A DNA stretch of 64,000 bases from Hoylesella saccharolytica JCM 17484 (GCF_000614205.1 NZ_BAKN01000003.1:62001-126000), one strand, 5' to 3'. Numbered from the stretch's first letter, positions 1 to 9,089 are shown. Program-made: numbers and translations. The notes: a model not told the origin generated them from the sequence alone.

Positions 1-1047
1 GCAGCCGGACTGTTGCGTTTCAGCATCAACTCAAATCCCGCCGAGTTGTTCCCTGACGGACATCCTGCGAAGGAGTCCGCACAAATCATCAATAAGGAAC
101 TGGGGGGCTTCTTTCCGCTCTGTGTCGTGTTCGAAGGCGACATCAAAGACCCTGCCTTGTTGAAGAAAATTGATGATTTGGAGAAAAAGGTGCGAGAAAT
201 CCCCGAAGTGGGAACAACGCAGTCTATCGCGAAAGTTACACGTCAGATCAGCCGTGCTCTCTATAACAAAGGCGAAGAAGGTTATGATAAAATCCCCGAC
301 ACCTACGATGCCGTATCACAATACTTCGAGTTGTATCTGATGAGCGGCAGTCAGAGGGATTTGGAAAAGATGGTGGATTTCAATTTTGAGAAAGCTCTCT
401 TGATGATTCGTTTCAAGGAATTGAACACACCGGTATTGCGACAATGTGTTGCTCAAATCAAGGAAATGGTAAAAGATGACCCCAATGTGAAACTTGTTGG
501 TGGCAATGCCGATGTATTCACGGATATGGACAAGCATGTCGTAAGCGGGCAGTTCCTTTCTTTGTTGATTTCCCTCGTTGTTGTATTTATCATTATATCC
601 CTCGGTTTCAAATCGTTTAAGGCAGGATTACTGCAAATCGTTCCACTCATGTTTGCCATGTTGATGCTTTTCGGACTGATGGGATATTTTGGTATCGACC
701 TGAACTTTATGACCGCCTTCCAAGCCTCTATCCTTATTGGAGTCGGCGTGGACTATACGATTCATGTTGTCTGGCGGTATCGGGAGGAACGACGTGCGGA
801 TTACGACGATAAGGAGGCTGTACATCGCTTGTTCAAGGCAACGGGACGCGGTATCGTATTCAATGCCATTGCCGTTATTATCGGATTTGTAGTTCTGCTC
901 TTTTCAGGCTTCCTGCCCGTCCGCTTTTTCGGAATGATGATGGTAACAATCATTTTCGTATGCCTCATTGCCGCAGTGCTGCTCGTACCTGCGCTATGTA
1001 TGGTGTTGAAACCGAAATTCTTGAGACAGAAAATCCATTGCAAATAA
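1..1047 (+). CDS. MMPL/RND-superfamily exporter, C-terminal part (5' end outside window)
   Basis: The reading frame is open from base 1, so the gene begins upstream and only about the last 348 residues are here. The visible part has a periplasmic-type soluble region (about residues 1-175), then a cluster of hydrophobic helices with the RND motif GVGVDYTIHVVWRY followed by a basic cytoplasmic loop and two more helices. This matches the second half of the two-fold MMPL/HAE3-type exporters of the inner membrane, which use the proton gradient to move lipids or hydrophobic compounds. The next gene encodes a LolA-like periplasmic protein, a common partner of such exporters, so a lipid or lipoprotein export role is inferred. 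The substrate cannot be read from the sequence. Its place next to rteC suggests it is cargo of the ICE. Confidence 0.8.
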   Translation, partial: AAGLLRFSINSNPAELFPDGHPAKESAQIINKELGGFFPLCVVFEGDIKDPALLKKIDDLEKKVREIPEVGTTQSIAKVTRQISRALYNKGEEGYDKIPDTYDAVSQYFELYLMSGSQRDLEKMVDFNFEKALLMIRFKELNTPVLRQCVAQIKEMVKDDPNVKLVGGNADVFTDMDKHVVSGQFLSLLISLVVVFIIISLGFKSFKAGLLQIVPLMFAMLMLFGLMGYFGIDLNFMTAFQASILIGVGVDYTIHVVWRYREERRADYDDKEAVHRLFKATGRGIVFNAIAVIIGFVVLLFSGFLPVRFFGMMMVTIIFVCLIAAVLLVPALCMVLKPKFLRQKIHCK

Positions 1048-1150
1048 CTTAAAAGGACTGAAAGGATAAAAGCAATAAAAGAAACAGTCAAAAGCTTATG
1101 AGCTTTTCAAAGAAGATTGATACATGAATATTCATCAAACAATAAATACA

Positions 1151-1953
1151 ATGAAAAAAGTTTTTTATCGGCGGTTATAACAATCGCAACCATGTGGGCA
1201 AATGTTGCTCATGCACAAGGAGGACTATCTCCGCAACAAGTACAACAAAAAGCCATTGAAGCCACTCGTATTGCCGGAATGGAAACAGAATCATCAATGA
1301 CGATTTACAGTCCGTCCGGAGACAAACGAGTTCGCAAGATGACTATTGTCAGTAAACTCTACGAGAATGGTAGTTTGGAAAAGAAACTCATTCGGTTTAC
1401 CGAGCCTGCTGATGTGAAAGGCACCGGGTTTCTATCGTTCGATTATTTGAAGAAGAACGATGACAAGTGGATTTATATGCCGGCTCTTCGTAAAACCCGA
1501 CGTATTGTAAGTTCAGAGAATGCCAAAAGTTTCATGGGGTCTGAGTTTTCTTACGCCGATATGTCCACACCAGCTGTCGAAGATTTCAACTATAAATTCT
1601 TGAAAGACCAAAATGTAGGTAATCATGTCTGCTATGTCTTAGAAATTACGCCAAAGAACAAAACCATTGCCAATGAAAACGGCTTCTCTAAGAAAATAGC
1701 CTATATCGACAAGCACATTTTTATTATCCGTAAGGCTATATACTACAATCTTGCCGGAGAGAAAGAAAAGGAGATGACCGTCTCTGCAATCACGGAAGTG
1801 GATACAAAGTACCATAAGTATCGCTTTAAGGAGATGACAATGATTAATCTGAAAAATAAAAGAAAGTCGGTATTGAATAACAACGTTATTAAGTTCACCC
1901 CTTCAATTTCGGACAGTTATTTCACCACTCGCACACTGGAACAAGGCAAGTAA
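1151..1953 (+). CDS. LolA-like outer-membrane lipoprotein-sorting protein, frameshifted in the signal peptide
   Basis: The body of the protein (about 245 residues) matches the LolA-like family of periplasmic lipid-binding proteins often annotated as outer membrane lipoprotein-sorting protein. Visible features are the conserved region around FTEPADVKGTGFLSF, the MPALRKTRRI segment and the FMGSEFSYADM segment. The natural start is the ATG at 1151, but that frame stops after nine codons. Adding one T to the T6 run at 1161-1166 gives MKKVFLSAVITIATMWANVA, a complete signal peptide ending in AHAQ, joined in frame to the body (267 aa). The gene follows the MMPL exporter by about 100 bp and probably works with it in moving lipids across the periplasm. 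The break may be a sequencing error or slippage at the T tract. Confidence 0.75.
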
Positions 1954-1972
1954 AACTTCTCTTTTCCATTCT

Positions 1973-2013
1973 ACCTCCATTTGTTGCAATCAGAAGTTGT
2001 AACAGGTGGAGGT
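1973..2013 (+). terminator. Rho-independent terminator after the LolA-like gene
   Basis: An imperfect hairpin pairs ACCTCCA (1973-1979) with TGGAGGT (2007-2013), with further inner pairing of GTT.CAA with TTG.AAC, and is followed directly by TTTTG. It lies 20 bp after the stop codon of the LolA-like gene and separates it from the RteC-like gene. Confidence 0.65.
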
Positions 2014-2063
2014 TTTGTCATTTACCATAAGCACAAACAATTTAGCAATATAAAAATCATAAT

Positions 2064-2646
2064 ATGAAACAACTGATTGAAACAGAAACCTTTGAGTTGC
2101 TGCTATCAGACAATAGCAAAACTGCAACAGACAATCTTATCAAGGAAATTATAAGGTTGGGGGAAACCGAAGCAAACCTTGCTTCATTGTATCGTACTCT
2201 CCATTACACTCGATTCCATTTAGAAAGTATGACTGAAACATCAGGCATACCAACTGAAATGGGAAAAAAATGTATCGGAGCTGCTCTTTGTCATTGACAC
2301 GGAGCTGGAATTAGTGAAAATGCGAATGCAGGGACTTCTTCCTGCTTTGCCCGTCAAACCCGCCAAGAAACTCTGTTGGACAGGCAAGGCAACAGATTTA
2401 GTTGAACTCCTTTATGCTCTCGACACCTGCGACTGTATCAATGATGGAGAAATAGGTGTGGAGGAATTAGCTGATGTTCTTTCTGAAATCTTTGGAGTGG
2501 AGATAAAGAACTGCTACAACGTCTATATGAACATGAAACGCCGCAAGGATGACAGCCGTACCTACTTTCTTGATGAACTCCGTGAGAAGCTGAACAAGCG
2601 TATGGTGGAGAGTGACCTGAAAGGTGGCAAGTTCAAGAAACGGTAA
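2064..2646 (+). CDS. RteC-domain regulator of ICE excision, frameshifted
   Basis: The C-terminal part (from 2314) is a recognizable RteC domain, with CWTGKATDLVELLYALDTC, an NDGEIGVEELADVLSEIFGV stretch and RRKDDSRTYFLDELREKLNK. RteC-type proteins are DNA-binding activators of excision genes in tetracycline-inducible Bacteroides conjugative transposons. The N-terminal 75 residues are in another frame. Deleting one A from the A7 run at 2264-2270 joins them as MGKNVSELLFVIDTELELVK and gives 193 aa. This is shorter than classical RteC (about 215-290 aa). The break is either a true inactivation, which would affect control of excision, or a homopolymer read error. No rteA/rteB or tetQ is in the window. 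Confidence 0.65.
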
Positions 2647-2690
2647 ATCAAAAGGGAGATATTCCGGTATTTCGGAGTACCTCCCTTCAT

Positions 2691-2876
2691 TCATTCTTTG
2701 ATAAGCACTTCCAACTTCTTGGCTATGTCCTCAGATGTTGGAAGCAGTTCCTTGTATGCCTCCGGCAATTCGGGTGAGAGGCTGTATGTTGCCACCCCGA
2801 TAGGCATTACAGAAGTTTTGAGGGCATACTCCACAATCGTCCTGCTTTTGGATTTGCAAATGATGATGCCGAGGTG
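2691..2876 (-). pseudogene. C-terminal remnant of a DUF1016 (YhcG-type) PD-(D/E)XK nuclease
   Basis: On the minus strand, about 61 codons ending at the TGA at 2691-2693 read HLGIIICKSKSRTIVEYALK, then a segment with MPIGVATYSLSPELPEAYKE and an end DIAKKLEVLIKE. This resembles the extreme C-terminus of DUF1016/YhcG nucleases, where the pattern GxIxCKSKxxxxVEYAL contains the nuclease lysine and is followed by PIGVA. No start codon or upstream domain remains; the frame dissolves near 2880, next to the neighbouring gene. It is a decayed fragment left by recombination in the ICE cargo region. Confidence 0.6.
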
Positions 2877-2936
2877 AGTGGTATATTGTGCGTACTCATA
2901 TTCTTTCTTCTTTATAGATGTTATTCTTGCCGCCTC

Positions 2937-3380
2937 TTACCGAAAAGCCTTTATTACCCTGAACACTGCCCACAAGCAGGTGAAAGGTGCGGTGAAGACT
3001 CCTATGACGACAAAGAGGAGCAGTTTGACAATATAGTAAACAATCCACTGCCCATTTGTCCCAGCCATCATCTTATAAGGAATGTTCTTTTCCACAAAGA
3101 GATAGCCTGACCATATCGCCATCAGCACATATCCGGACATCCATCGCATATCCTCAACGCCTTTGGTCGCCAAGAAATTCCATCTGAAACCTATGACAAA
3201 CAAGGCGATGAGAAACAACAGACTGAAGATGCTTCGCCAAATCTCACTACGTTTTCTTTTCTGAAAACAAGGTGTACAGAGTATCGGCTGATACCTTTCC
3301 GCACATTCGGGACACAGCCCTTTTCCGCAATCGGAGCATTGGGCTACCGCCGGTTCTTGGGTATGATTAAAACAATTCAT
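2937..3380 (-). CDS. Small membrane protein with N-terminal B-box-like zinc finger
   Basis: The 147-aa protein starts with a Cys/His-rich zinc-binding head (residues 1-40: CFNHTQEPAVAQCSDCGKGL, then CPEC and CTPC pairs). A basic KRKRSE stretch follows, then three or four hydrophobic helices. This B-box zinc finger plus membrane layout is seen in small Bacteroidota proteins of unknown role. The ATG at 3380 is preferred over an upstream TTG because it places the finger at the very N-terminus. It lies on the minus strand between the DUF1016 remnant and mobC, as ICE cargo. No function can be assigned. Confidence 0.6.
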   Translation of the reverse strand: MNCFNHTQEPAVAQCSDCGKGLCPECAERYQPILCTPCFQKRKRSEIWRSIFSLLFLIALFVIGFRWNFLATKGVEDMRWMSGYVLMAIWSGYLFVEKNIPYKMMAGTNGQWIVYYIVKLLLFVVIGVFTAPFTCLWAVFRVIKAFR

Positions 3381-3444
3381 AGTGTCATCAATTAGCGTGT
3401 TCAAAAATACAAAAATTCTGCCTTAGAGCCAAGAAAAACAACCG

Positions 3445-5455
3445 TTATTTCTTGGTATTGAGTAGTTTGGAAAGTTCCGGATCATCGGCAATCCGCTGCA
3501 ACTCCCGTTCCACGATTTCCCGCACCTCCGTCTTGACACGGTCATAGTTCGCCTTGATTTCCTGCTCCATCATATCCTCTCCGTTTTCATTCGTGAAGTC
3601 TGTCAGAATGGGTATCGGGCGGTAAGCAGCCGTTTCCTTTGCAACTTTCGCATTGTCCACTACAATCTCACAGTGGAATATCTTCTGCTCGATACGTTCG
3701 GAGAAGTTGTCGGCAACCGCTCCCACGAACATTCCCTGTGTGAGCGTGGAAATCTTGCTCTGCGGAATCAGGCTGTCCATCTGTGTGGAGATGGAAGTGG
3801 TCTTATCGCTACGGGTGATGCTCATGCTCTGCCGTTTCTGAAGCACCTTGCCAAACCTCTCCGAGAGCGTCTTTGCCGTTTCGCCGACCACCTGACCGGA
3901 GAGAATGTTTCCGACAGTATTCATCACTACAGCAGCTTCCTTGTCTCCATAATCGCGCTTCAGTTGCGAAAAGTCCTGAAAGCCCAAGCATACCGCCACC
4001 TTGTTGCTTCGTGCGGTGGCAATCAAGTTGTCCAACCCCTTGAAATAGATGGTGGGCAGCTCGTCGATGAGCACGGAACTTTTCAGCATCCCTTTCTTAT
4101 TGATGAGCTTGACGATACGCGAATTATACAATCCCAATGCCGCTCCGTAGATATTCTGTCTGTCAGGATTGTTTCCTACGCATAGGATTTTAGGCTCCTT
4201 GGGATTATTGATGTCGAGTGTGAAATCATCTCCTGTCATAATCCAATAGAGCTGCGGACTTATCATCCTTGACAAGGGTATCTTGGCGGAGGCTATCTGC
4301 TTGCAACTGGTCAGCCGCCCCTCCGAGCCAAGCGTCCATAAAAGGAGAAAGGTAATTCTCCAATTCGGGATAAGAAGTCAGTATTGGGAAAATGTCTTCA
4401 TACTTACGGCAGAGAAACTCAATAGCGTGCGGAAAGGTACAGTATTTTCCTCCCTCGAAAATGCGGAGATACCAAATGATAGCGGCAAAGAGTACGATTG
4501 GCGACTCCACGAAGAAATCTCCCTGCTTCTGCACCCACGTCTTGTTCAGGTTGAGCATAATCGTATAAGCCGATTCGTAGGCATCCGATATGTCGCTCAT
4601 GAAATCGGGGTGTATCGGATTGCAACGATGCGACCGCCGAGGGTCGTCGAAGTTGATCACGTAAAACTTCGGCTTGACTTTATATCCTTCCGAGTGATGC
4701 AGCAAATGATTGTACACAATCGTGGAGAGGTCGGGATATTTGAAGTCGTAGCAGTAGATGGCAAAACCTTTTTCGATTTGCTGCTTGATGAAATTATTGA
4801 TGATGGCATAGGACTTACCGCTGCCCGGCGTTCCCAAGACGGAGACAGCTCGGAAAGGATTGACCACGTTTATCCAGCCCCTGTTCCATTTCTTGCGATA
4901 ATAGAACCGGGTCGGTAGATTGACCGAGTACTCGTTTTCCAAAAGTCTTGTCTCCTGCATAAAGGATTCGTTCTCCTGATTGAAGACATCCTCCATCAGA
5001 TTGTTTTTCAACAGACGGCTCATGTAGAGTCCCGCCATCAGCAGACAAACATAGCCTACGGTTATCGTAAAAGTATAGAGAGCCGCGTTCGCCTCTATGG
5101 GCAGCGGCAAGGCGAGTATCCACCAATTGAGGAAGAAAAAGACAAAGCCGGCGCCCATGAATGCCCATATCTTCGACCAAGTGATATGCTCCTCTTTCAC
5201 ACCTTTCGTACCCAGACATGAAAGTCCCATCAGTACCAGCGCAAAAAGCTTGGTATAAAGCATATTCCCGAACAGTCCCGCCGTGCGGTGGAAGTTCATC
5301 AGTATCCTGTCCACCACACCGATGTTCAGCCCCCATAGTTTGATGGCTTCATAGCAATACCAATAGAGATGGGCAACCACCAGTATGATACTTACGGCAC
5401 GCAGAAAATCCATGATTTTCGCCAGTGCTCTCAAATCGTCTTCTTGTTGTGACAT
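3445..5455 (-). CDS. mobC: MobC/TraG-type (VirD4-like) type IV coupling protein, frameshifted
   Basis: This is the coupling ATPase that brings the relaxase-DNA complex to the conjugation channel. The N-terminal part (start ATG at 5455) has four hydrophobic helices within the first 150 residues. A Walker A motif, LGTPGSGKSYA, follows at about residue 210, and the C-terminal half carries the Walker B SSVLIDELPT. The reading frame breaks at about 4300-4304: the upstream frame ends ...GGAADQLQ and the downstream frame resumes IASAKIPLSRM. Restoring two bases gives about 670 aa, the usual length in CTnDOT-type elements. The gene is 13 bp downstream of mobB and clearly part of a mobA-mobB-mobC operon. 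If the break is real, transfer would be abolished. Confidence 0.85.
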
Positions 5456-5468
5456 AATCTTTCTGTTT

Positions 5469-6698
5469 TTAGAGTTTACGTTGTTTTCTTTTCTTGCGCT
5501 GCATCCGTCTGCGGAACTGTTCTTCCTCCCAATCCGTTCCGTGTGTCTCCAAGGGCAGGTCAAGTAAACCGCCCAAGACGGAATCTCCGTCCGAAGTCTG
5601 AGTTTGGGGAATACTGCCTTTCTCACTCTGCTGTATAGGAGCAGACAGTTCGGGATGCGGGCGGTCGAACCACTCGGCAACGGCGTTTGCCGAAAGTTCC
5701 TTGCCCAATCGTGAGCCATTGACCACACAGCCGTTGTTCTGGTCTATGAAGGTGATGCCATAGAGCCGTCCCTGTTCGTTCTCACGGAAGAGTACATCAA
5801 TACCCTTGTGATGGAGATTCGTTCGAAAATCCTCTTTGGTAGCAGAACGTCTCAATGCTCCGGCTACGACCTCTTTGGTCTTGGGGGCAAGATGCTTTTC
5901 TTTCAGTTTCTCCTTTGAAGCCTTGAAGCTTTTTTGCAAGGCTTCATATCCGACAGCCTTCCCGAAAAGGGAAGCCTTGAAAGGATTACCCACCTTCTTA
6001 CCTTTATCATCGGTAGCAAAATAGACCAATCCGTTATAGGGCTTTCCATACATTTCCCCCTTGACCTCTTCCACACATATATTATAGGTGGAAAGCAAGG
6101 CGCGGTATTCCTTAAAGCTCGGACAGTGATAAAATTTGACCGCCGGTTTGATGACTGAAGCCAGTTGCTTTTTAAGGTTTCCTTCTTCGAGACAGACTTT
6201 CTGCAAGCGAAACGCTTCCTTGAATTGCTTCTTGTCGGCAGGATGCAATCCATACCTTTGCTCCATCTCCCGTGTGATATGCTTACTCTTGTAGAAGTTG
6301 TTGCCATCGTTAATCTTCCGTCCCGTCTCATCCACTGCCAAGGTCACAATGTGCAGGTGATGCCGGTCTATATCCTCATGCTTATAGACCACGAAAGGCT
6401 GATTACCATAGCCCATCCTCTCGATATACTCCAATGCAATGGCGGAGAACTGTTCATCGGAGAGTCTGTCATCGGGATGCGGGTTCAAGGAGATATGAAT
6501 AACGGGCTTTTTCGTATGAACTTGGCTTGGCATATATGCCAGAAAGTCCTGCATACAATCGGTAATATCGTGCCCACCATCGGCAGGACAGAACACCTTA
6601 TTTGTTTCCAATATCCTTGCGACGCCTTCGTTTACCTTCTCTCCGTTGTATGCCAACGCCCCATACAAGGAACTTCCATAGCTTATTTTTGCGACCAT
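5469..6698 (-). CDS. mobB: MobB relaxase (relaxase/mobilization nuclease)
   Basis: This 409-aa protein is the DNA-nicking relaxase of the ICE. The N-terminal domain shows motif I, with Tyr7 in KISYGSSLYGALAYN as the likely nucleophile, and the metal-binding histidine motif HEDIDRHHLHIVT at residues 107-119. The C-terminal region is basic and ends in RRRMQRKKRKQRKL. It would cut one strand at oriT, stay bound to the 5' end and be carried to the recipient through the coupling protein encoded just downstream. It overlaps mobA by 16 bp. The frame is intact over the full expected length. Confidence 0.92.
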   Translation of the reverse strand: MVAKISYGSSLYGALAYNGEKVNEGVARILETNKVFCPADGGHDITDCMQDFLAYMPSQVHTKKPVIHISLNPHPDDRLSDEQFSAIALEYIERMGYGNQPFVVYKHEDIDRHHLHIVTLAVDETGRKINDGNNFYKSKHITREMEQRYGLHPADKKQFKEAFRLQKVCLEEGNLKKQLASVIKPAVKFYHCPSFKEYRALLSTYNICVEEVKGEMYGKPYNGLVYFATDDKGKKVGNPFKASLFGKAVGYEALQKSFKASKEKLKEKHLAPKTKEVVAGALRRSATKEDFRTNLHHKGIDVLFRENEQGRLYGITFIDQNNGCVVNGSRLGKELSANAVAEWFDRPHPELSAPIQQSEKGSIPQTQTSDGDSVLGGLLDLPLETHGTDWEEEQFRRRMQRKKRKQRKL

Positions 6699-7096
6699 TT
6701 CTCCTGAAATTCACGGGTGAGTTGTACGATTTCGCCTCCGATAGCCGCCAATTCGAGTGTCAGTTTCTCCAGTTGGGCAAGCATAGCGTAGGCTTTTTTC
6801 TCGGTGAAATTGCTTTTTAAGGCAACCACGACTTGGTTGTAATTGCCCCCTACGCTGCGAAACTGTCCGTACAAAGTCGTCAGTTTTTGATAGTAATCAA
6901 GCAACGAACGATCGACTTTTATCACTCGGAATGTCTCATTAAAGATTCTTGCTTTGATGAAAGCCGACTGACTTTGTACACCAGCCGTTTCTTTCATGGA
7001 GAGAAATTCGGCAAATTCCATCGCCGTAAAATTGACTGAAACCCGTTTTTCGGTCTTCACTTTGGAGCTTATGCTCCGCATCTTCTTCATTTTCAT
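6683..7096 (-). CDS. mobA: MobA relaxosome accessory protein
   Basis: This 137-aa basic protein begins with a ribbon-helix-helix-like segment (KRVSVNFTAMEFAEFLSMKE). It continues with the helical region of MobC/MobA-type mobilization proteins, including YGQFRSVGGNYNQVVVALK. Such proteins bind oriT and help the relaxase open the DNA. It is the first gene of the minus-strand mob operon, with its start facing the roughly 800-bp non-coding region, as expected if that region holds oriT. Two ATG codons (7096, 7090) are possible starts; the first is listed. Confidence 0.85.
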   Translation of the reverse strand: MKMKKMRSISSKVKTEKRVSVNFTAMEFAEFLSMKETAGVQSQSAFIKARIFNETFRVIKVDRSLLDYYQKLTTLYGQFRSVGGNYNQVVVALKSNFTEKKAYAMLAQLEKLTLELAAIGGEIVQLTREFQEKWSQK

Positions 7097-7402
7097 TTCT
7101 TACTTTGGATTTTAGTGTTTCACGACATCACCGGCATTTGAGGCATCGCATTCTCTCTTCCAAGAAAAAACGACTTCGGAGTTTTTTCAGCCCTCTGCAA
7201 GAGCAAGGGTTTTATGCTGCAAAAACGGAGTCGTGCTGCATAAAACATACCTTGCTATTTGCTCCGGCGCAAATAAATCCGTCCGCGAAGGACGGAAGTC
7301 GAGTCTCTCAAAAAAGAACGCTTCATACCTCGAAAACTTCGGCTTACCGCTTGGGTGCAAAGTTACTAAGCGTTGTGCCTAAGTCACTTACCTCTCACGA
7401 AG

Positions 7403-7439
7403 CCACAAATACGCAAATCGACGCCACAAGTACGCAGTT
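7403..7439 (+). repeat. Pair of 16-bp direct repeats spaced 21 bp apart in the oriT candidate
   Basis: CCACAAATACGCAAAT (7403-7418) and CCACAAGTACGCAGTT (7424-7439) match at 13 of 16 positions. Start-to-start spacing is 21 bp, two helical turns, which would put both copies on the same face of the DNA. This is typical of protein-binding sites such as relaxosome accessory sites. The second copy recurs inside a 23-bp exact match at 10975-10997. Confidence 0.55.
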
Positions 7440-7619
7440 AGCAAAAAGGGCAGAAACAAGGAGGTAAAGGCTTCTATATTTGCCCCGTCGAACAGGTGTT
7501 TGCAGGTCGGTGGACATACCTGCCTGCCCAAGTCTGAAAACCTGTCCGCAGCCATTTGAACAGACAATTACGGAAATGGAAATAGGAATGAGAATGTGTA
7601 CAAGTTATTGCACCCGTCG

Positions 7620-7669
7620 CCCCCCATACCCTTGCGCAAGGGTACAAGTGTGGACGTGTGGATGGGGGG
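7620..7669. repeat. Nested palindrome in the oriT candidate region
   Basis: TACCCTTGCGCAAGGGTA at 7627-7644 is an 18-bp perfect palindrome. It is enclosed by an outer inverted repeat of CCCCCCAT (7620-7627) and ATGGGGGG (7662-7669). Such nested symmetry fits a relaxosome or repressor binding site, or a cruciform or hairpin formed when the transferred strand is single-stranded. Confidence 0.6.
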
Positions 7670-7894
7670 ACGTGTGCAGGTATGAATCCCATCATATAGC
7701 CCCACCCTTATGCAGGGAGGGACATATCCCGAAATGCGGGTCTATGTTCCCTTATCGGAATACCTTATCGTATGTCTGTCCGGAGATTTATTCCCTCACG
7801 GACTCATTTCCATATCCGTCTTTTCAAGGAAACAAGCCAAGGCGTGCATGTGCCTTTCCTCACATATATGTAGAACCATTAAACAGAAAATGAA

Positions 7895-8677
7895 ATGAAA
7901 AAGAAACCAGTTTTCATTGCCTTCTCCACCCAAAAGGGCGGTGTCGGCAAAACGACCTTTACGGTCTTGACGGCAAGTTACCTGCACTATGCCTGCGGGT
8001 ATAACCTTATTGTGGTGGATTGCGACTATCCGCAATTCAGCATCAATGCCATGCGTCAGCGTGACGCACAGGGTGTGGATCGCAACCCCGCGCTGCAAGA
8101 ATTGGCAGCCACCCAATTCTCCGAGTTGCAAAAGCCCACGTACACCATCCTTTGTGCCACGGCAGAGGCAGCCGTGGATACGGCCAGGGAATATCTGGAA
8201 ACGCATGAGCCGGATACGGATTTCGTCTTTTTTGACTTGCCCGGAACCATCAACAATGATGGGGTGCTGACCACCCTCTCCGGTATTGATTACATTTTCA
8301 CCCCCATCTCCGCCGACCGTATATCCTTGGAAAGCACGCTGAGCTTTTCAGCCATCATCAAGGAGGCGATAACCGACAATACAGACACTGCCAACAAAGG
8401 GATCTACCTCTTTTGGAACATGGTGGACGGCAGAGAGAAAACACCCCTCTATGCGATGTATGAAAAGATCATTGACGAGTTGGGACTTCCTGTCTTGAAG
8501 ACGGCAGTCCCCAATACGACCCGCTACAAAAAGGAAGTGATGGATGAGGGTACGACCCTCTTCCGTTCGACCATCTTTCCCGCCTCCCGAACGTTGCTCA
8601 GAGGCAGTCGTCTGAAAGAGCTTGTGGAGGAAATCTTGTCCATCGTAAAACCTGAAGCATATGGCAGGAAAGAATAA
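7895..8677 (+). CDS. traA: ParA-family ATPase, conjugal transfer protein TraA
   Basis: This 260-aa MinD/ParA-type ATPase has the deviant Walker A motif QKGGVGKTTF at residues 13-22, switch I near VVDCDYPQ and Walker B FVFFDLPGTIN. It matches the first gene of CTnDOT-type tra operons. No ParB-like partner or centromere is seen; these proteins are thought to act in transfer or in positioning the element rather than in classical partition. It overlaps the next gene by 17 bp and opens the plus-strand transfer operon after the oriT candidate region. A paralogue lies at 10082-10822. Confidence 0.85.
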   Translation: MKKKPVFIAFSTQKGGVGKTTFTVLTASYLHYACGYNLIVVDCDYPQFSINAMRQRDAQGVDRNPALQELAATQFSELQKPTYTILCATAEAAVDTAREYLETHEPDTDFVFFDLPGTINNDGVLTTLSGIDYIFTPISADRISLESTLSFSAIIKEAITDNTDTANKGIYLFWNMVDGREKTPLYAMYEKIIDELGLPVLKTAVPNTTRYKKEVMDEGTTLFRSTIFPASRTLLRGSRLKELVEEILSIVKPEAYGRKE

Positions 8678-9089
8678 AGGGGCGATAGATCCCGTCGCTA
8701 TCCGGGAACTGATTTCACAGGGTATCCCGATGAAAAAGAAAGAGAGCGAGATGATACCCCCTCCCACAGTCGAAGAGGAGGATGCGTCTGTTTCGGAAAC
8801 ACAGAAAGAGGCTTTGGAAGAACCACAACTACCCATCCGAACACGTCGCAAGAATCCCGCCAAAGGAGATTACATCTCACTCTTCATGCACCGCAATGAC
8901 CTGTATGACCGCAAGGCAATCTACATCTCCAAAGAGTTGCAGGACAAACTGTCGGAAATCGTCCTCTTCATCCGAAAGAGAGAGATGACATTGGGTATGT
9001 ACGTGGAAAACATCCTTCTCAAACATTTGGAGGACTACAAGGAAGAAATCAACCGATTAAGTGAAAAGAACTTCAAGAAATTATTGTGA
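8661..9089 (+). CDS. DUF3408 conjugal transfer protein (first copy)
   Basis: This is a 142-aa protein with a disordered, charged N-terminus. Its conserved C-terminal DUF3408 domain starts near DRKAIYISKELQDKLSEIV and ends in VENILLKHLEDYKEEINRL. The domain has a ribbon-helix-helix-like pattern and is found almost only in Bacteroidota conjugative elements next to a ParA gene. It overlaps traA by 17 bp, so the two are translationally coupled and probably work together, perhaps as the DNA-binding partner of the ATPase. That partnership is inferred. Confidence 0.75.
   Translation: MAGKNKGAIDPVAIRELISQGIPMKKKESEMIPPPTVEEEDASVSETQKEALEEPQLPIRTRRKNPAKGDYISLFMHRNDLYDRKAIYISKELQDKLSEIVLFIRKREMTLGMYVENILLKHLEDYKEEINRLSEKNFKKLL

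Larger units (their letters stand above)
7097..7894. other. Non-coding mob-tra divergent region, probable oriT and promoters
   Basis: About 800 bp lie between the divergently transcribed mobA (minus) and the ParA gene (plus), with no convincing coding sequence on either strand. Such a region between mobilization and transfer genes is where CTnDOT-type elements carry cis-acting transfer sites. Structures seen here are two direct repeats 21 bp apart (7403-7439), a block also found inside the TraD-like gene at about 10.95-11.05 kb, small inverted repeats around 7493-7555 (ACAGGT/ACCTGT enclosing GCAGGT/ACCTGC), and a nested palindrome at 7620-7669. The oriT call is an inference from position and structure; the nick site is not identified. 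Confidence 0.6.

Noticed and set aside
3445-5728. Two separate genes for a TraG-like ATPase
   Set aside because: The Walker A half and Walker B half are one coupling protein split by a frameshift at about 4300; together they have the normal family length. The part to the right of 5455 only overlaps mobB and is a frame extension.
7105-7893. Small protein genes in the mob-tra gap
   Set aside because: Several frames of 60-137 codons exist on both strands, but they have Cys/Arg/Pro-rich, biased composition, no family similarity and overlap the palindrome and repeats.
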